From a virus, in the IMG/VR virus record IMGVR_UViG_3300022868_000023, positions 1 through 52,921 of that record: a DNA stretch of 52,921 bases; one strand, 5' to 3'. Position numbers and translations under genes: made by a program. Shown one piece after another: positions 38,726 to 46,051 of the stretch; the first letter of the stretch is position 1, and each line of letters opens with the position of its first letter. The notes beneath the pieces were generated by a model. That model did not search any database. It saw only the letters and a list, made by a program, of their open reading frames with translations, and was not told the origin of the DNA.

Positions 38726-38976
38726 ATGACTAGGCCAAGCCTGTGGATGCACCAATCTATACGTGAAGCCAGCTACGTTGGGGAGTACGAGAACCCGGAT
38801 AAGTCGCAATGCTGGACAGCCTAGACGGGGTGCTTGGGCAGGCAAATAAACAGGGTTGCGTCAACGCGGCAGCGCTGGGGGATGAAATTCGGGACTGCCA
38901 ATCTCGACTGCCTGGACGTGAATAAGGCAGACAACGTGTGGTAGCCGTGTGGGGAAAACGGCACGTAACCCTATAA
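38726..38976 (+). other. Gene-free stretch downstream of the tRNA-like element
   Basis: About 250 bases with no credible gene. Short complementary segments exist (GCCAGC/GCTGG near 38,767-38,815; GGCAG/CTGCC; GCCGT/ACGGC near 38,943-38,962) but no single clear fold. Ends at the palindrome AGTCTTTGCGCAAAGACT (38977-38994) and a variant CAATAGATTG (38998-39007). Confidence 0.4.
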
Positions 38977-39018
38977 AGTCTTTGCGCAAAGACTCTACAA
39001 TAGATTGGAGGAAATGAC

Positions 39019-39279
39019 ATGAAGGGGCCGCAGAACTACGAGGAGCTACGCAAGTGGGCAAGCGAGGAGATGCGCATAGAGACAGGGGTGCTGGAAGACC
39101 GCGCTGATGCCATGAGGAGATTCGCCTCCTACATGGATGCGTGTGAAGAGTGGTCGCCGGAAACTTACGCAAGCGCCTTGGCAGTGGCTGACATTGAGGA
39201 TTATGGCGATGACGAGGAGCTAGAGGCACTCCACGAGATCGTAGAAAATTGGCCCGCTAAGGAGAAACACGGTGACTAG
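39019..39279 (+). CDS. Small acidic helical protein
   Basis: 86 residues, helical and acidic (YGDDEELEALHEIVENW). Preceded by TTGGAGGAAATGAC. Unknown. Overlaps the next start. Confidence 0.5.
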   Translation: MKGPQNYEELRKWASEEMRIETGVLEDRADAMRRFASYMDACEEWSPETYASALAVADIEDYGDDEELEALHEIVENWPAKEKHGD

Positions 39280-39706
39280 CAACAATACAAGCATCAAAGA
39301 CCGGCTCAGGGCCCTGCCAGATGAACTGTTCCTGGCAAGAGAGCAGGAGTACGACGCATTCAAGGCCCATCGAGAGATTGAGCAAAAGCTGGAAGAAGAG
39401 GAGGTTTTGCTTCTTCAACGTTGCCCGCCGCTGGGCAAGAATGCTGAGGAACGGAGGCGGTCAAGCACAATTACGCTTATGGGGGATGGCAACATCATTC
39501 ACTATCGCAACCTTCTACGCAGTACTGAAGATGCGTTGGCGGCCAGAAAGCGCGACACCCAAAAACTGGCAGATGAGATGGCCGCGCTAGGCCGTCTTGC
39601 CTACATAATTCAGAGTGAGAATATCAAGGATGCCGCAGGAATATTTGGCGCCGCGATTGCAGGGATAAACGTTGGAAAAGGCAGGGCGTTGAGCCCCACA
39701 TTCTAG
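39272..39706 (+). CDS. Hypothetical coiled-coil protein
   Basis: 144 residues from a GTG at 39272, overlapping the previous stop. Long charged helices (HREIEQKLEEEEVLLLQR). A C-terminal Gly/Ala segment. Unknown. Confidence 0.5.
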   Translation: MTSNNTSIKDRLRALPDELFLAREQEYDAFKAHREIEQKLEEEEVLLLQRCPPLGKNAEERRRSSTITLMGDGNIIHYRNLLRSTEDALAARKRDTQKLADEMAALGRLAYIIQSENIKDAAGIFGAAIAGINVGKGRALSPTF

Positions 39707-39925
39707 GTGAACCCACTTTTAATGGACAGCACTCTACGCGGCGAGCTGTGGTTGGTTATGAGTTCACAACTTTTTGAGGCCCTCGTTGAGGGCGGGGAAT
39801 TGGCGGGGCACGTGCTTACTGTGCCCAAGGGTATTTACGAAGAAGTAAAAGACAACTGGGGGATGATCAGCGGGGCATTTGAGCGAGCAGGATATGACGT
39901 GGAGGTGAGGATATGCGAACGCTAA
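39707..39925 (+). CDS. Small hypothetical protein
   Basis: 72 residues from a GTG directly after the previous TAG. Alpha/beta. Overlaps the resolvase start by 13 bases, so the four genes 39019-40470 look coupled. Confidence 0.5.
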   Translation: MNPLLMDSTLRGELWLVMSSQLFEALVEGGELAGHVLTVPKGIYEEVKDNWGMISGAFERAGYDVEVRICER

Positions 39926-40470
39926 ACGAGCTAGAACGCGTAATAATCGGAGTAGACCCTGGCATGGGAGTCGGCAAACCCTGCGCTGCGGTCGCTGTTG
40001 GCTTCTGGCCGGATGGTGAGGCTACGGTGCTTGATTGGGCTGACGCATGCATAGAGAAGGGTGACACGCTTGTATTCAGCCTGGTTGGGCGTTGGCAGTG
40101 GGAGGTGGTGCGGCTCGTAGAAATCCAAATGCAGTCTGGTCTTACACCAGTCTACGTTGTCTGCGAACAAGCTACAGCACGGGGCAAGTTTGGGTTCAAG
40201 AATCAGTCACTCGTGTATCACGTTGGACAGGTTTGTGACACGCTTGGTGTAACATTCCTGCCGCCGATTTCGCCAACGCGGCTCAAGAAGCTGGTTACGG
40301 GCAGCGGCAAGGCCACAGCCGCTGAGGTAGCCCGCAAAATCAGGGCTGAGGTTATCAATGGGGAGATGTTGCCCAAATCCGCAGGATTCGACCACGAGGC
40401 TGCTGCGGGGGCGGCTGTCGCGGGGAACAAGGAGCTTGTAGAGGAACTCAATATGGGGGTTGCGATATGA
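39913..40470 (+). CDS. RuvC-like Holliday junction resolvase
   Basis: 185 residues. IIGVDPGMGVG near residue 10 gives the first catalytic Asp, VYVVCEQATA near residue 77 the Glu, and FDHEAAAGAAVAG near the C-terminus the final acidic cluster (DHxxDA-like, here DHEAAA). This is the RNase H-fold pattern of RuvC and related phage resolvases, which cut branched DNA before packaging. The second Asp of the usual D-H-x-x-D is replaced by Ala, with the Glu just before possibly taking its place. GGAGGTGAGG ahead. Confidence 0.7.
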   Translation: MRTLNELERVIIGVDPGMGVGKPCAAVAVGFWPDGEATVLDWADACIEKGDTLVFSLVGRWQWEVVRLVEIQMQSGLTPVYVVCEQATARGKFGFKNQSLVYHVGQVCDTLGVTFLPPISPTRLKKLVTGSGKATAAEVARKIRAEVINGEMLPKSAGFDHEAAAGAAVAGNKELVEELNMGVAI

Positions 40471-40592
40471 ACTGGGAACTCGTTGGAAGATGCTGCGTGC
40501 GTTTTCTTGTACCTTTTCTTGTGTGTTTTCTTGTATCCTTTCTTGTATCTTTTATTGTGGCCATCAGCGCCTACGTTGTGAAGAGGGGATAA
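40467..40592 (+). CDS. 41-residue membrane peptide with FLVxFLV repeats
   Basis: Starts in the previous stop (ATGA). After a basic start it has FLVPFLVCFLVSFLVSFIV, encoded by five near-identical 12-base repeats around TTTCTTGTA. One hydrophobic helix. Repeat expansion or slippage could change its length. Confidence 0.45.
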   Translation: MNWELVGRCCVRFLVPFLVCFLVSFLVSFIVAISAYVVKRG

Positions 40593-40897
40593 TGACCACC
40601 ACAGCACGCGTTCTCGTCGTTGCATTTGGCCTACTGGCGACAGGCGTTACGTTCGTAGCATCGCGTGGCAAACATAGCCCGCTACACTATTTTACTGCCA
40701 CGTGGGCAATAGCAATGGGAATAGTGACGATAATCTGTGGGACACTGGGCTTTGGCCGAGCAAGCATGATGGGTGTCGTTGGCATCGCAGCCTGCTTCGT
40801 TACCGTGTTCCTGACAGACAGGCGCGATGGATTGACGCCCGCACAATATGCGTTGCGGGTGTTGAAAACGGGATGGAGGCAGAGACATGAATGCTAA
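40592..40897 (+). CDS. Membrane protein, four probable spans
   Basis: 101 residues from the ATG at 40592 (TAATG overlap). Hydrophobic segments at about 8-24, 35-52 and 55-72. C-terminal basic tail. Unknown role; part of a membrane-protein run. Confidence 0.5.
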   Translation: MTTTARVLVVAFGLLATGVTFVASRGKHSPLHYFTATWAIAMGIVTIICGTLGFGRASMMGVVGIAACFVTVFLTDRRDGLTPAQYALRVLKTGWRQRHEC

Positions 40898-41093
40898 TAA
40901 CTGGCTGTTTCGTGCAAGCGCTTTTATCGTTGGGTACATTGTGCTAGAGATAGCAGGCCAATTGGCTAAGGGGAAACGTTACGAGATAGCGCGACCCCCC
41001 GCGGTTTTCCTCTATCACTTGGCAATGGCGTGCCTGCTTGCAGCCATATATTGTAAACTGCAAAGTCTTTGCACAAAGACAGGAGGACAATAA
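40887..41093 (+). CDS. Small membrane protein ending inside a palindrome
   Basis: 68 residues, two hydrophobic segments (ASAFIVGYIVLEIAG and FLYHLAMACLLAAIYC). Its last codons (QSLCTKTGGQ) are written by the palindrome AGTCTTTGCACAAAGACA (41064-41081) and the next gene's GGAGG, showing the palindrome was added to or preserved in coding sequence. Confidence 0.5.
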   Translation: MNANNWLFRASAFIVGYIVLEIAGQLAKGKRYEIARPPAVFLYHLAMACLLAAIYCKLQSLCTKTGGQ

Positions 41094-41094
41094 C

Positions 41095-41505
41095 ATGAAA
41101 GTCACAGTACAGATGTTGCGGGATGCCTGGGCCTGCCTAGACCAAGTAGCCATCTTTGCGAAAGAATGGCCTAATGGTATAGAAATTACCGAGGCCAGTA
41201 CAGCGCGGGCAATCCAATTGGGGTTAGACATTCCCTGGTTTGCCCAACAGTTTCTGAGCGGCAACGCGCGGGCAGTTTGGAATGCGGCTGCCAAAACGGC
41301 CTACGCGACTTTCCAACAGGCCACAACAGAGGCGTGGGAAATCTACAAGCGCACAATGTGGCAAGAGCCTACCGAGCGGGCTAGGGCATCAGCCGCCTAC
41401 GAGAAGGTTGCCAAGCCCGCGGGGGATGCTTGGGACAGGTCGTGGATTGAGGCATTGGTACTTGCAGTCGAGACAATGGAGGCGTCAAGTGGAATGGACA
41501 ACTGA
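41095..41505 (+). CDS. Helical protein of the MKVTxxML family, copy 2
   Basis: 136 residues; paralogue of the gene at 34576 (same MKVT start, EWPNG motif, WFAxxFL motif and Ala-rich helices). Start directly after palindrome and AGGAGGACAATAAC. Confidence 0.6.
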   Translation: MKVTVQMLRDAWACLDQVAIFAKEWPNGIEITEASTARAIQLGLDIPWFAQQFLSGNARAVWNAAAKTAYATFQQATTEAWEIYKRTMWQEPTERARASAAYEKVAKPAGDAWDRSWIEALVLAVETMEASSGMDN

Positions 41506-41716
41506 ATGGCCTACAGAGCCAGGCGTTTATTGGTTCTATGGGTGGTGCGTTAGCTACAGACGTGTACCGGCTAACTTTTATTGCGTTGAAGTATGGAAGG
41601 AAGGGAATAGCATTGGCTATGAAGCTTGCGGGCACTCTCTATACAAATCCGAAGGCGCAGAGGGTGTTTGGCAGCCAGTACAGTTTCCCGAACCGCCAGA
41701 GGAGCAAGAGACATGA
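41489..41716 (+). CDS. Small Trp/Tyr-rich hypothetical protein
   Basis: 75 residues from a GTG at 41489 with TGGAGG ahead. WTTEWPTEPGVYWFYGWCV resembles the N-terminal strand pattern of small phage proteins of unknown function (often annotated as DUF551-like: W-i-p-v-x-x-x-x-P-x-x-g-x-Y). C-terminus Pro/Glu-rich. Confidence 0.5.
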   Translation: MEWTTEWPTEPGVYWFYGWCVSYRRVPANFYCVEVWKEGNSIGYEACGHSLYKSEGAEGVWQPVQFPEPPEEQET

Positions 41717-41958
41717 AACGATATACAGCTTTAGTTTGTGCGTTGGCCGTTCTAGTATTGGCAACGGTGCTGGTAGTCGGGGGTTGCAGCAAGTCAGCCC
41801 CTGCGACTGGGGCAGTAGTGACCGGAATCAGCATAAGGGGCAGCGGGGTCTATCGCTTTACCGACCTCAACGGTACAGTGACATGCTGGGTATACGGCTA
41901 TAGGGGCGGCATGTCCTGCATCCCAACGAAGGATATTGGACATAGCCCGCTTAAGTGA
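41713..41958 (+). CDS. Putative lipoprotein
   Basis: 81 residues. MKRYTALVCALAVLVLATVL followed by VVGGCSK: lipoprotein signal peptide with the lipid-modified Cys at about residue 25. The mature part is about 57 residues, beta-rich. Many phage lipoproteins block superinfection; that is only a possibility here. Confidence 0.6.
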   Translation: MKRYTALVCALAVLVLATVLVVGGCSKSAPATGAVVTGISIRGSGVYRFTDLNGTVTCWVYGYRGGMSCIPTKDIGHSPLK

Positions 41959-41968
41959 GTTGCTCAAT

Positions 41969-41997
41969 TTGACAAAATCGCGAATCTGTGGTATACT
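41969..41997 (+). promoter_or_regulatory. Promoter of RNA/GIY-YIG module copy 3
   Basis: TTGACA (41969-41974), 17 bases (AAATCGCGAATCTGTGG), TATACT (41992-41997). Spacer identical to that of the copy at 47818 although the RNA behind it differs strongly. Confidence 0.8.
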
Positions 41998-42170
41998 GGG
42001 GTAGAATTCTGGCAAGATGGAAAGCGGGCTTTTTCTTTGCAGCATAGCCCAATATACAATCGTAGATTACCCCCTACGTGCCCGCACCAACCCTCTTTTC
42101 ATCTTGCCATGAGAAGGCTTGCTGCCTGGCCGTAGGGGGTTTTCTGTATCGACTAAGGATGCAGAAGATG
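41998..42170 (+). ncRNA. Pseudoknotted leader RNA, diverged copy, ahead of a GIY-YIG gene
   Basis: Same architecture as 36489-36656. Helix A: TGGCAAGATG (42010-42019) with CATCTTGCCA (42100-42109), extended by GAAAG/CTTTT to 15 pairs. Internal hairpin GGGCT (42026-42030) with AGCCC (42046-42050). Helix B: ACCCCCTACG (42069-42078) with CGTAGGGGGT (42131-42140). Start-codon hairpin TTTTCTG with CAGAAGA. Helix A has an almost wholly different sequence from copies 1 and 2 yet stays paired, which is covariation. Unpaired blocks AATATA, CAATCGTAGA and TTTTCTGTATC are conserved. Confidence 0.75.
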
Positions 42171-42893
42171 ATAGCAGGGATTTATGAGATCAAGAACAGG
42201 CTAGACAGGATGGCGTATGGCGGGAGTTCAGGGAACATAGAGAGGTGGTGGGGGGATCATCGCCGGATGCTTCGTAATGATAAGCATCACTGCATACATT
42301 TGCAACGCGCCTGGAACAAGTATGGCGAGGACGTATTTGAGTTTCGCGTACTTGAAGTAATTGAAGACCACGATGAACGAAGGGCGGCAGAGCAGGAATG
42401 GCTTGACATACACCACGCCAATAAGACTTGCTATAATATTGCGATTACGGTAGGGAATGCAGGGCCTATGGCCAAAGAAACTAAGCAAAAGATCGCTACG
42501 CGCCTGACGGGCCACAAGCGCACTAGCGACGAGTGCCGCGCGATAAGCGAACGCATGGTGGGCAAGCAATACAGCCTGGACTGCAAGCATACTGATGAGC
42601 AGAACCGCGCGAAGAGCGAGCGTATGATGGGCCATCCAGTTTCTGACGCGACCAGGCAAAAGATAGGGGCTGGTAACGCTGGACCATATCCTGCATTCAT
42701 TCACAGAGACACGGGCGAGATCATCCCCGCTGGCAGAAATATGGAGCGATTGTGCCGAGAGCGCGGGCTGCAACCATCCTGCATGTGTGACGTAAAGAAC
42801 GGCAAGCAGTCTCATCACAAGGGATGGATGCCGCTTATTGAAATGAAGTCTTTGCACAAAGACTTTTCAAAACAGAGAGGAGATATGGAATGA
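42168..42893 (+). CDS. GIY-YIG homing endonuclease, RNA-module copy 3
   Basis: 241 residues from the ATG at 42168. GIYEIKN and AYGGSSGNIERWW are the motifs; RAAEQEWLDIHH carries the catalytic Glu; CYNIA ends the core. NUMOD3-like segments follow, then FIHRDTGEIIPAGRNMERLC, the NUMOD1-like module shared with the leftward gene at 7498. The final codons include an AGTCTTTGCACAAAGACT palindrome (42847-42864), encoding KSLHKDF. Confidence 0.87.
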   Translation: MIAGIYEIKNRLDRMAYGGSSGNIERWWGDHRRMLRNDKHHCIHLQRAWNKYGEDVFEFRVLEVIEDHDERRAAEQEWLDIHHANKTCYNIAITVGNAGPMAKETKQKIATRLTGHKRTSDECRAISERMVGKQYSLDCKHTDEQNRAKSERMMGHPVSDATRQKIGAGNAGPYPAFIHRDTGEIIPAGRNMERLCRERGLQPSCMCDVKNGKQSHHKGWMPLIEMKSLHKDFSKQRGDME

Positions 42894-43285
42894 CATATAA
42901 GATAGATGATACATCACTTTGCCGTAGTTGTGGCAAGCCCATAGAGTACATAGGGCCTTATTGGCGGCATACTACTACCAGCCCGCGCCATGACGGCATC
43001 CCAACGCCAAGCCTGTCTGCCTTACGACATCCTATACAGCCATTAGGGTTAGATGGGCATGGGACACTTCGTTTCAAAGCTAATGCCATTGTGCGCTTCC
43101 TCTTAGATGATGGCCCCAATGACATGAACCGCCTGGCCATCATGCAATTCTCGCGCGAAGACCAAGTACAATTCGCGCAACTCATAGGCTACTCACTGAG
43201 CGGGTTTGGCGACTTGTCTTACGTTGACGATGAGGACTACGAGAGGGCTGCTAGCTGCAAGACTGTGGCGGATTGGAGAAAATAG
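42890..43285 (+). CDS. Hypothetical protein with an N-terminal Cys pair
   Basis: 131 residues, overlapping the GIY-YIG stop by 4 bases. CRSCGKPI near residue 11 and a His-rich stretch (WRHTTTSPRHD) may form a zinc site of the type seen in small phage zinc-finger proteins. The rest is helical. Confidence 0.55.
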   Translation: MTYKIDDTSLCRSCGKPIEYIGPYWRHTTTSPRHDGIPTPSLSALRHPIQPLGLDGHGTLRFKANAIVRFLLDDGPNDMNRLAIMQFSREDQVQFAQLIGYSLSGFGDLSYVDDEDYERAASCKTVADWRK

Positions 43286-43288
43286 ACT

Positions 43289-43594
43289 ATGCCAAAGCGA
43301 ATCCAACGCAAGCGAGCGAAGGGCTGGCGGATGCCGCCAGGCGCAATCTACGTGGGCGATCCCACGATTTACGCCAACCATGCCTCTTGGCGAGCAATGG
43401 GGCGCGCAGGGGCCACAGAATGGTTCCGCCGAGAGACTATCCCCCATTGGCAGAGCGACGCCCCAGACGACTTTCGGCAGCGGCTCGATGAGCTCCGGGG
43501 CCACGACCTGGTTTGCTGGTGTCCACTAACTGACGACGATGGCAATCCGGTTCCCTGTCATGCTGATGTGTGGTTGGAACTAGCAAACCCATGA
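43289..43594 (+). CDS. DUF4326 family protein
   Basis: 101 residues. RIQRKRAKGWRMPPGAIYVG and later DLVCWCPL...PCHADVWLELAN match the DUF4326 pattern (R-x-x-G-x-x-x-P-x-x-x-V-G-R-P-T ... L-x-C-W-C-x-x-x-x-x-C-H-A-D-V-L-x-x-x-A-N). Found in phages and bacteria; Cys/His residues suggest metal binding; task unknown. Its stop overlaps the next start. Confidence 0.8.
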   Translation: MPKRIQRKRAKGWRMPPGAIYVGDPTIYANHASWRAMGRAGATEWFRRETIPHWQSDAPDDFRQRLDELRGHDLVCWCPLTDDDGNPVPCHADVWLELANP

Positions 43595-43956
43595 GTGCCT
43601 GGAACGCTATTCCTGCGGGGCAACCGTTGGGCGAAACACGTCGCGATCTCATAGGTATTCATTTTGCCCTGAACGAACCGTGCTCCTGCGGGTGCGGAAA
43701 TCCCATCCGCGAGCCGGTGAACATGCACCACGGCGTCTTGCCTAAAGCAAAGTGGCGGTACGTATCCAAAGAAAACTGGGATGTTCGGGACCACCCGTGC
43801 AATCTGTTTGTAATCAACGCGGAATGCCACGACAACCATCCAGGGCCTAGGTTCTTCTGGGCTTTGGCTGTCAAGAGGTATGGGGAGAAAGCGGTTCGTG
43901 CGTGGTATCAGGAGGCACAGAGGTGCTTCAAGAGCACATTGGAGGACTATTCGTGA
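43591..43956 (+). CDS. HNH-like endonuclease
   Basis: 121 residues from the ATG at 43591 (overlaps previous stop). CSCGCGNPI provides a Cys cluster, VNMHHGVLPK the first His pair of the beta-beta-alpha metal motif, and NLFVINAECHDNHPG the Asn/His end, the spacing of small HNH nucleases. Could be a recombination nuclease or a selfish element; it is embedded in a coupled gene run so a phage role is plausible. Confidence 0.6.
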   Translation: MSAWNAIPAGQPLGETRRDLIGIHFALNEPCSCGCGNPIREPVNMHHGVLPKAKWRYVSKENWDVRDHPCNLFVINAECHDNHPGPRFFWALAVKRYGEKAVRAWYQEAQRCFKSTLEDYS

Positions 43957-44258
43957 ACACATCGCCATTTATGAGAAAGTGCGCTTACTGTGGCGCGGCA
44001 GCAACCGGTATGGATGCAATAGGGTTGCCAGCCTGTTGGGACCATCAGGGCGAGGCCGACGAGTACTTTGAGCAGCGCATGGACCGTTCGCCCCACGAGG
44101 ATACTTACCTGCACTGCGACGAGCACGGTGATGCCTGGGCGCCTGGCTGTAAGCGTTGCGAGGCATGTTCACAGCACCACTACGGGATGCCAGTGAGCGA
44201 CTTCCTCGCATCACCAGCTAGCGAGATAACAATCTTCACCATTGACAAACGGCAATGA
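43953..44258 (+). CDS. Zinc-ribbon protein
   Basis: 101 residues from a GTG at 43953. CAYCGAA plus CWDHQ form one knuckle pair; HCDEHGDAWAPGCKRCEACSQ a second. The second part is repeated in the small gene at 45774 (HDDVWEIGCERCEECAQYYY). Overlaps the previous stop (GTGA). Confidence 0.55.
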   Translation: MNTSPFMRKCAYCGAAATGMDAIGLPACWDHQGEADEYFEQRMDRSPHEDTYLHCDEHGDAWAPGCKRCEACSQHHYGMPVSDFLASPASEITIFTIDKRQ

Positions 44259-44270
44259 TTGTGTCACAAT
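44242..44270 (+). promoter_or_regulatory. Sigma70-like promoter next to a palindrome
   Basis: TTGACA (44242-44247), 17 bases, CACAAT (44265-44270), immediately followed by CAATCGATTG (44272-44281), which would lie near the transcription start. Confidence 0.75.
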
Positions 44271-44290
44271 ACAATCGATTGGAGGCGACA

Positions 44291-44653
44291 ATGACAGAAT
44301 TGACATGGCGCGGCAGACCACTTAAAGAGTTGTCGCGTGAGAACCTTATACGGGTAGTGACAGAGCAACATACTGTAGCAACACGTATGGCAGAGAGGGC
44401 ATATACACGCCAGAAAGAGCGGGCGGCGGTGAGCGTTGACGGGAAAAGGGCAATGACTGATACGGGGTGGACATGGTACGGGGAAGCTGTAGAAGAAATG
44501 ACCCGCGAAGAGCTCATAGCGGCATTGGCTAAATTGAATGAGATGTATTGCAATCTAATCACACAATGCCACGAGCAATACGGGCCACAGGGCAGCATAG
44601 CGAACAGAGCCATGACGATGTCGCGCCAGTTGCGAGAGTTGTTGGCTTGGTAG
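44291..44653 (+). CDS. Hypothetical helical protein
   Basis: 120 residues from the ATG at 44291 (CAATCGATTGGAGGCGACA ahead). Two helical parts each with an L/M-x-REELI/ENLI pattern (LSRENLIRVVTEQ and MTREELIAALAKL), a repeated motif also seen at 45116 and 45409. Unknown. Confidence 0.6.
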   Translation: MTELTWRGRPLKELSRENLIRVVTEQHTVATRMAERAYTRQKERAAVSVDGKRAMTDTGWTWYGEAVEEMTREELIAALAKLNEMYCNLITQCHEQYGPQGSIANRAMTMSRQLRELLAW

Positions 44654-44721
44654 TCCCAGGGTACAATCGATTGGACACCCAACGTGATTTCATGGACACA
44701 TCACAGCAACGAGGGCATTGC

Positions 44722-44916
44722 ATGTACACATTCGGAGAAATCGTGGAACATCCGCATCCTGCGATACCAAATCTTTACACCTACATCGCGCCCATAGGTG
44801 TCAGGGGATTCTCGCTGTGTTACCGCATCCGGCGCCTAACAGGGGCTGATGGTGGGTCGCTAGATTTCGGCCTTGGCTGGGCATATTGGCTAAGAGGGGC
44901 ATGGGAGTTAGACTGA
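44722..44916 (+). CDS. Small hypothetical protein
   Basis: 64 residues from the ATG at 44722, chosen for ACGAGGG at 8 bases; an upstream ATG at 44692 lacks a site. Beta-rich (FSLCYRIRRLTG). CAATCGATTG at 44664-44673. Confidence 0.45.
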   Translation: MYTFGEIVEHPHPAIPNLYTYIAPIGVRGFSLCYRIRRLTGADGGSLDFGLGWAYWLRGAWELD

Positions 44917-45119
44917 TGGAAAAGACAATTACTTTCTTGGGCGTAGAGAGCATCCAATACGTCTTCACGGAGGGTGAAGTCGCAGAAGCGCTGATGGAGA
45001 AGTACCAAATCAAGCATAGTTACGACTGCGAGTTTGCTTTTTATGAGCCGTTTGATGAAAAGCCTGCTCGTGCTGTACTGGTAATCAGATATACAAAGCC
45101 AGTAGAGGAGAAGATATGA
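44916..45119 (+). CDS. Small acidic hypothetical protein
   Basis: 67 residues from the ATG at 44916 overlapping the previous TGA. Alpha/beta (FLGVESIQYVFTEGEVAEAL). Unknown. Confidence 0.5.
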   Translation: MEKTITFLGVESIQYVFTEGEVAEALMEKYQIKHSYDCEFAFYEPFDEKPARAVLVIRYTKPVEEKI

Positions 45120-45424
45120 CCGAGTCTTTGCACAAAGAGTCTGAAGGCGCATATACGGGCTCAGTGCGAGCAACATGGGTATGGGTAGAAGTGCCAGAAG
45201 TGCCGCTTGAAGAGTATACCCGCGAGGAGCTTGAAGCCGCCATAGAAAAGTGCCGCGAGATGCCCGACTGGAGGCAGGCGCGGGCCGAAGCAAAGTGTTG
45301 GAAGACACACGCTGTCAAGCTGGCAGATGTATTGCGTCAATATAGTAATGCGAGTCCGGCCCTTACCTACTTCGATGAAGCACTAGCATGGTCTAACGGA
45401 GAGAAGACATGGCCAAGAACATAG
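45116..45424 (+). CDS. Hypothetical protein whose first codons contain a palindrome
   Basis: 102 residues. Codons 3-8 (ESLHKES) are written by AGTCTTTGCACAAAGAGT (45123-45140), so here the operator-like palindrome lies just inside the gene. Body is helical with TREELEAAIEKCREM, the same REELxxAI motif as in neighbours. Confidence 0.55.
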   Translation: MTESLHKESEGAYTGSVRATWVWVEVPEVPLEEYTREELEAAIEKCREMPDWRQARAEAKCWKTHAVKLADVLRQYSNASPALTYFDEALAWSNGEKTWPRT

Positions 45425-45777
45425 ATGACATGACACTTGAAGAACTTCGCAAGGCGGTGAAGGACAAGGTTACAGAGTACTTACGCCATGGGCACACAGA
45501 CACCTCGGGGGACTGGTCTGCCACCCCCGCTGCTTATAAAGAGGCTATAGCCTTAGAGGAAGACAAGATAGTTGATGAATGCTTAGAAATAATAAGGAGA
45601 CCCATCAGGAAGCCAGTGGCGCCTGTAACCGTGGTTACTAAACGCAGGAATGCTACACTTGTCTCCTGCCCCGTATGTGGACACCCATGCAGGCATGATA
45701 GGTTGCTGCCAATGAGTGTGTCAAACATGCTCTCGCGCCTCATCGCTTTCGCCGGGGAACACCAGGAGGAGACATGA
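45409..45777 (+). CDS. Hypothetical protein with a zinc knuckle
   Basis: 122 residues. N-terminal MTLEELRKAV motif like its neighbours, C-terminal CPVCGHPCRHDR metal site. Overlaps both neighbours. Confidence 0.55.
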   Translation: MAKNIDDMTLEELRKAVKDKVTEYLRHGHTDTSGDWSATPAAYKEAIALEEDKIVDECLEIIRRPIRKPVAPVTVVTKRRNATLVSCPVCGHPCRHDRLLPMSVSNMLSRLIAFAGEHQEET

Positions 45778-45941
45778 CCAGGAACACAGACGACACCCCG
45801 CATGAAGTGGCTGACTGGGAAGATGGGTTCCCCCCATGCAAGCATGATGACGTATGGGAGATTGGCTGCGAACGCTGCGAGGAGTGCGCGCAGTACTATT
45901 ACGCGATGTCAGTAGCTGAACTCTTGGCGACGGAAGAGTGA
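45774..45941 (+). CDS. 55-residue zinc-ribbon protein
   Basis: PPCKHDDVWEIGCERCEECA followed by QYYYAMSVAELLA: same C-terminal zinc unit as in the gene at 43953. AGGAGGAGAC ahead, overlapping the previous stop. Confidence 0.5.
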   Translation: MTRNTDDTPHEVADWEDGFPPCKHDDVWEIGCERCEECAQYYYAMSVAELLATEE

Positions 45942-45988
45942 CAACGGAATTACACTCAAAATATGAGAAAATTCTCTGGGGGAGAAAT

Positions 45989-46051
45989 ATGAATTCAAAA
46001 ATTCGCGACACATGCCGTGGGGCAAAATTGGAGGAGACAACATGCAAGTGA
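45989..46051 (+). CDS. Possible 20-residue leader peptide
   Basis: An ATG with a strong GGGGGAGAAAT site opens a 20-codon frame (MNSKIRDTCRGAKLEETTCK) that ends 10 bases inside the next gene. It could couple translation of the gene at 46042 or be chance. Confidence 0.25.
   Translation: MNSKIRDTCRGAKLEETTCK

Larger units (their letters stand above)
23947..44673 (+). repeat. CAATCGATTG palindrome family (right arm only)
   Basis: Copies start at 23947, 25316, 25688, 26069, 26350, 26891, 27173, 27741, 28196, 28562, 29823, 30967, 31832, 33757, 37349, 44272 and 44664, plus CAATAGATTG at 38998. All but the one at 29823 (inside the GHKL gene) are intergenic, and many are fused to the ribosome-binding site (CAATCGATTGGAGG). 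No copy was seen left of 23,900. The first is extended to 16 bases (GTACAATCGATTGTAC). Candidate operator or start-associated sequence of a phage regulator. Confidence 0.85.
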
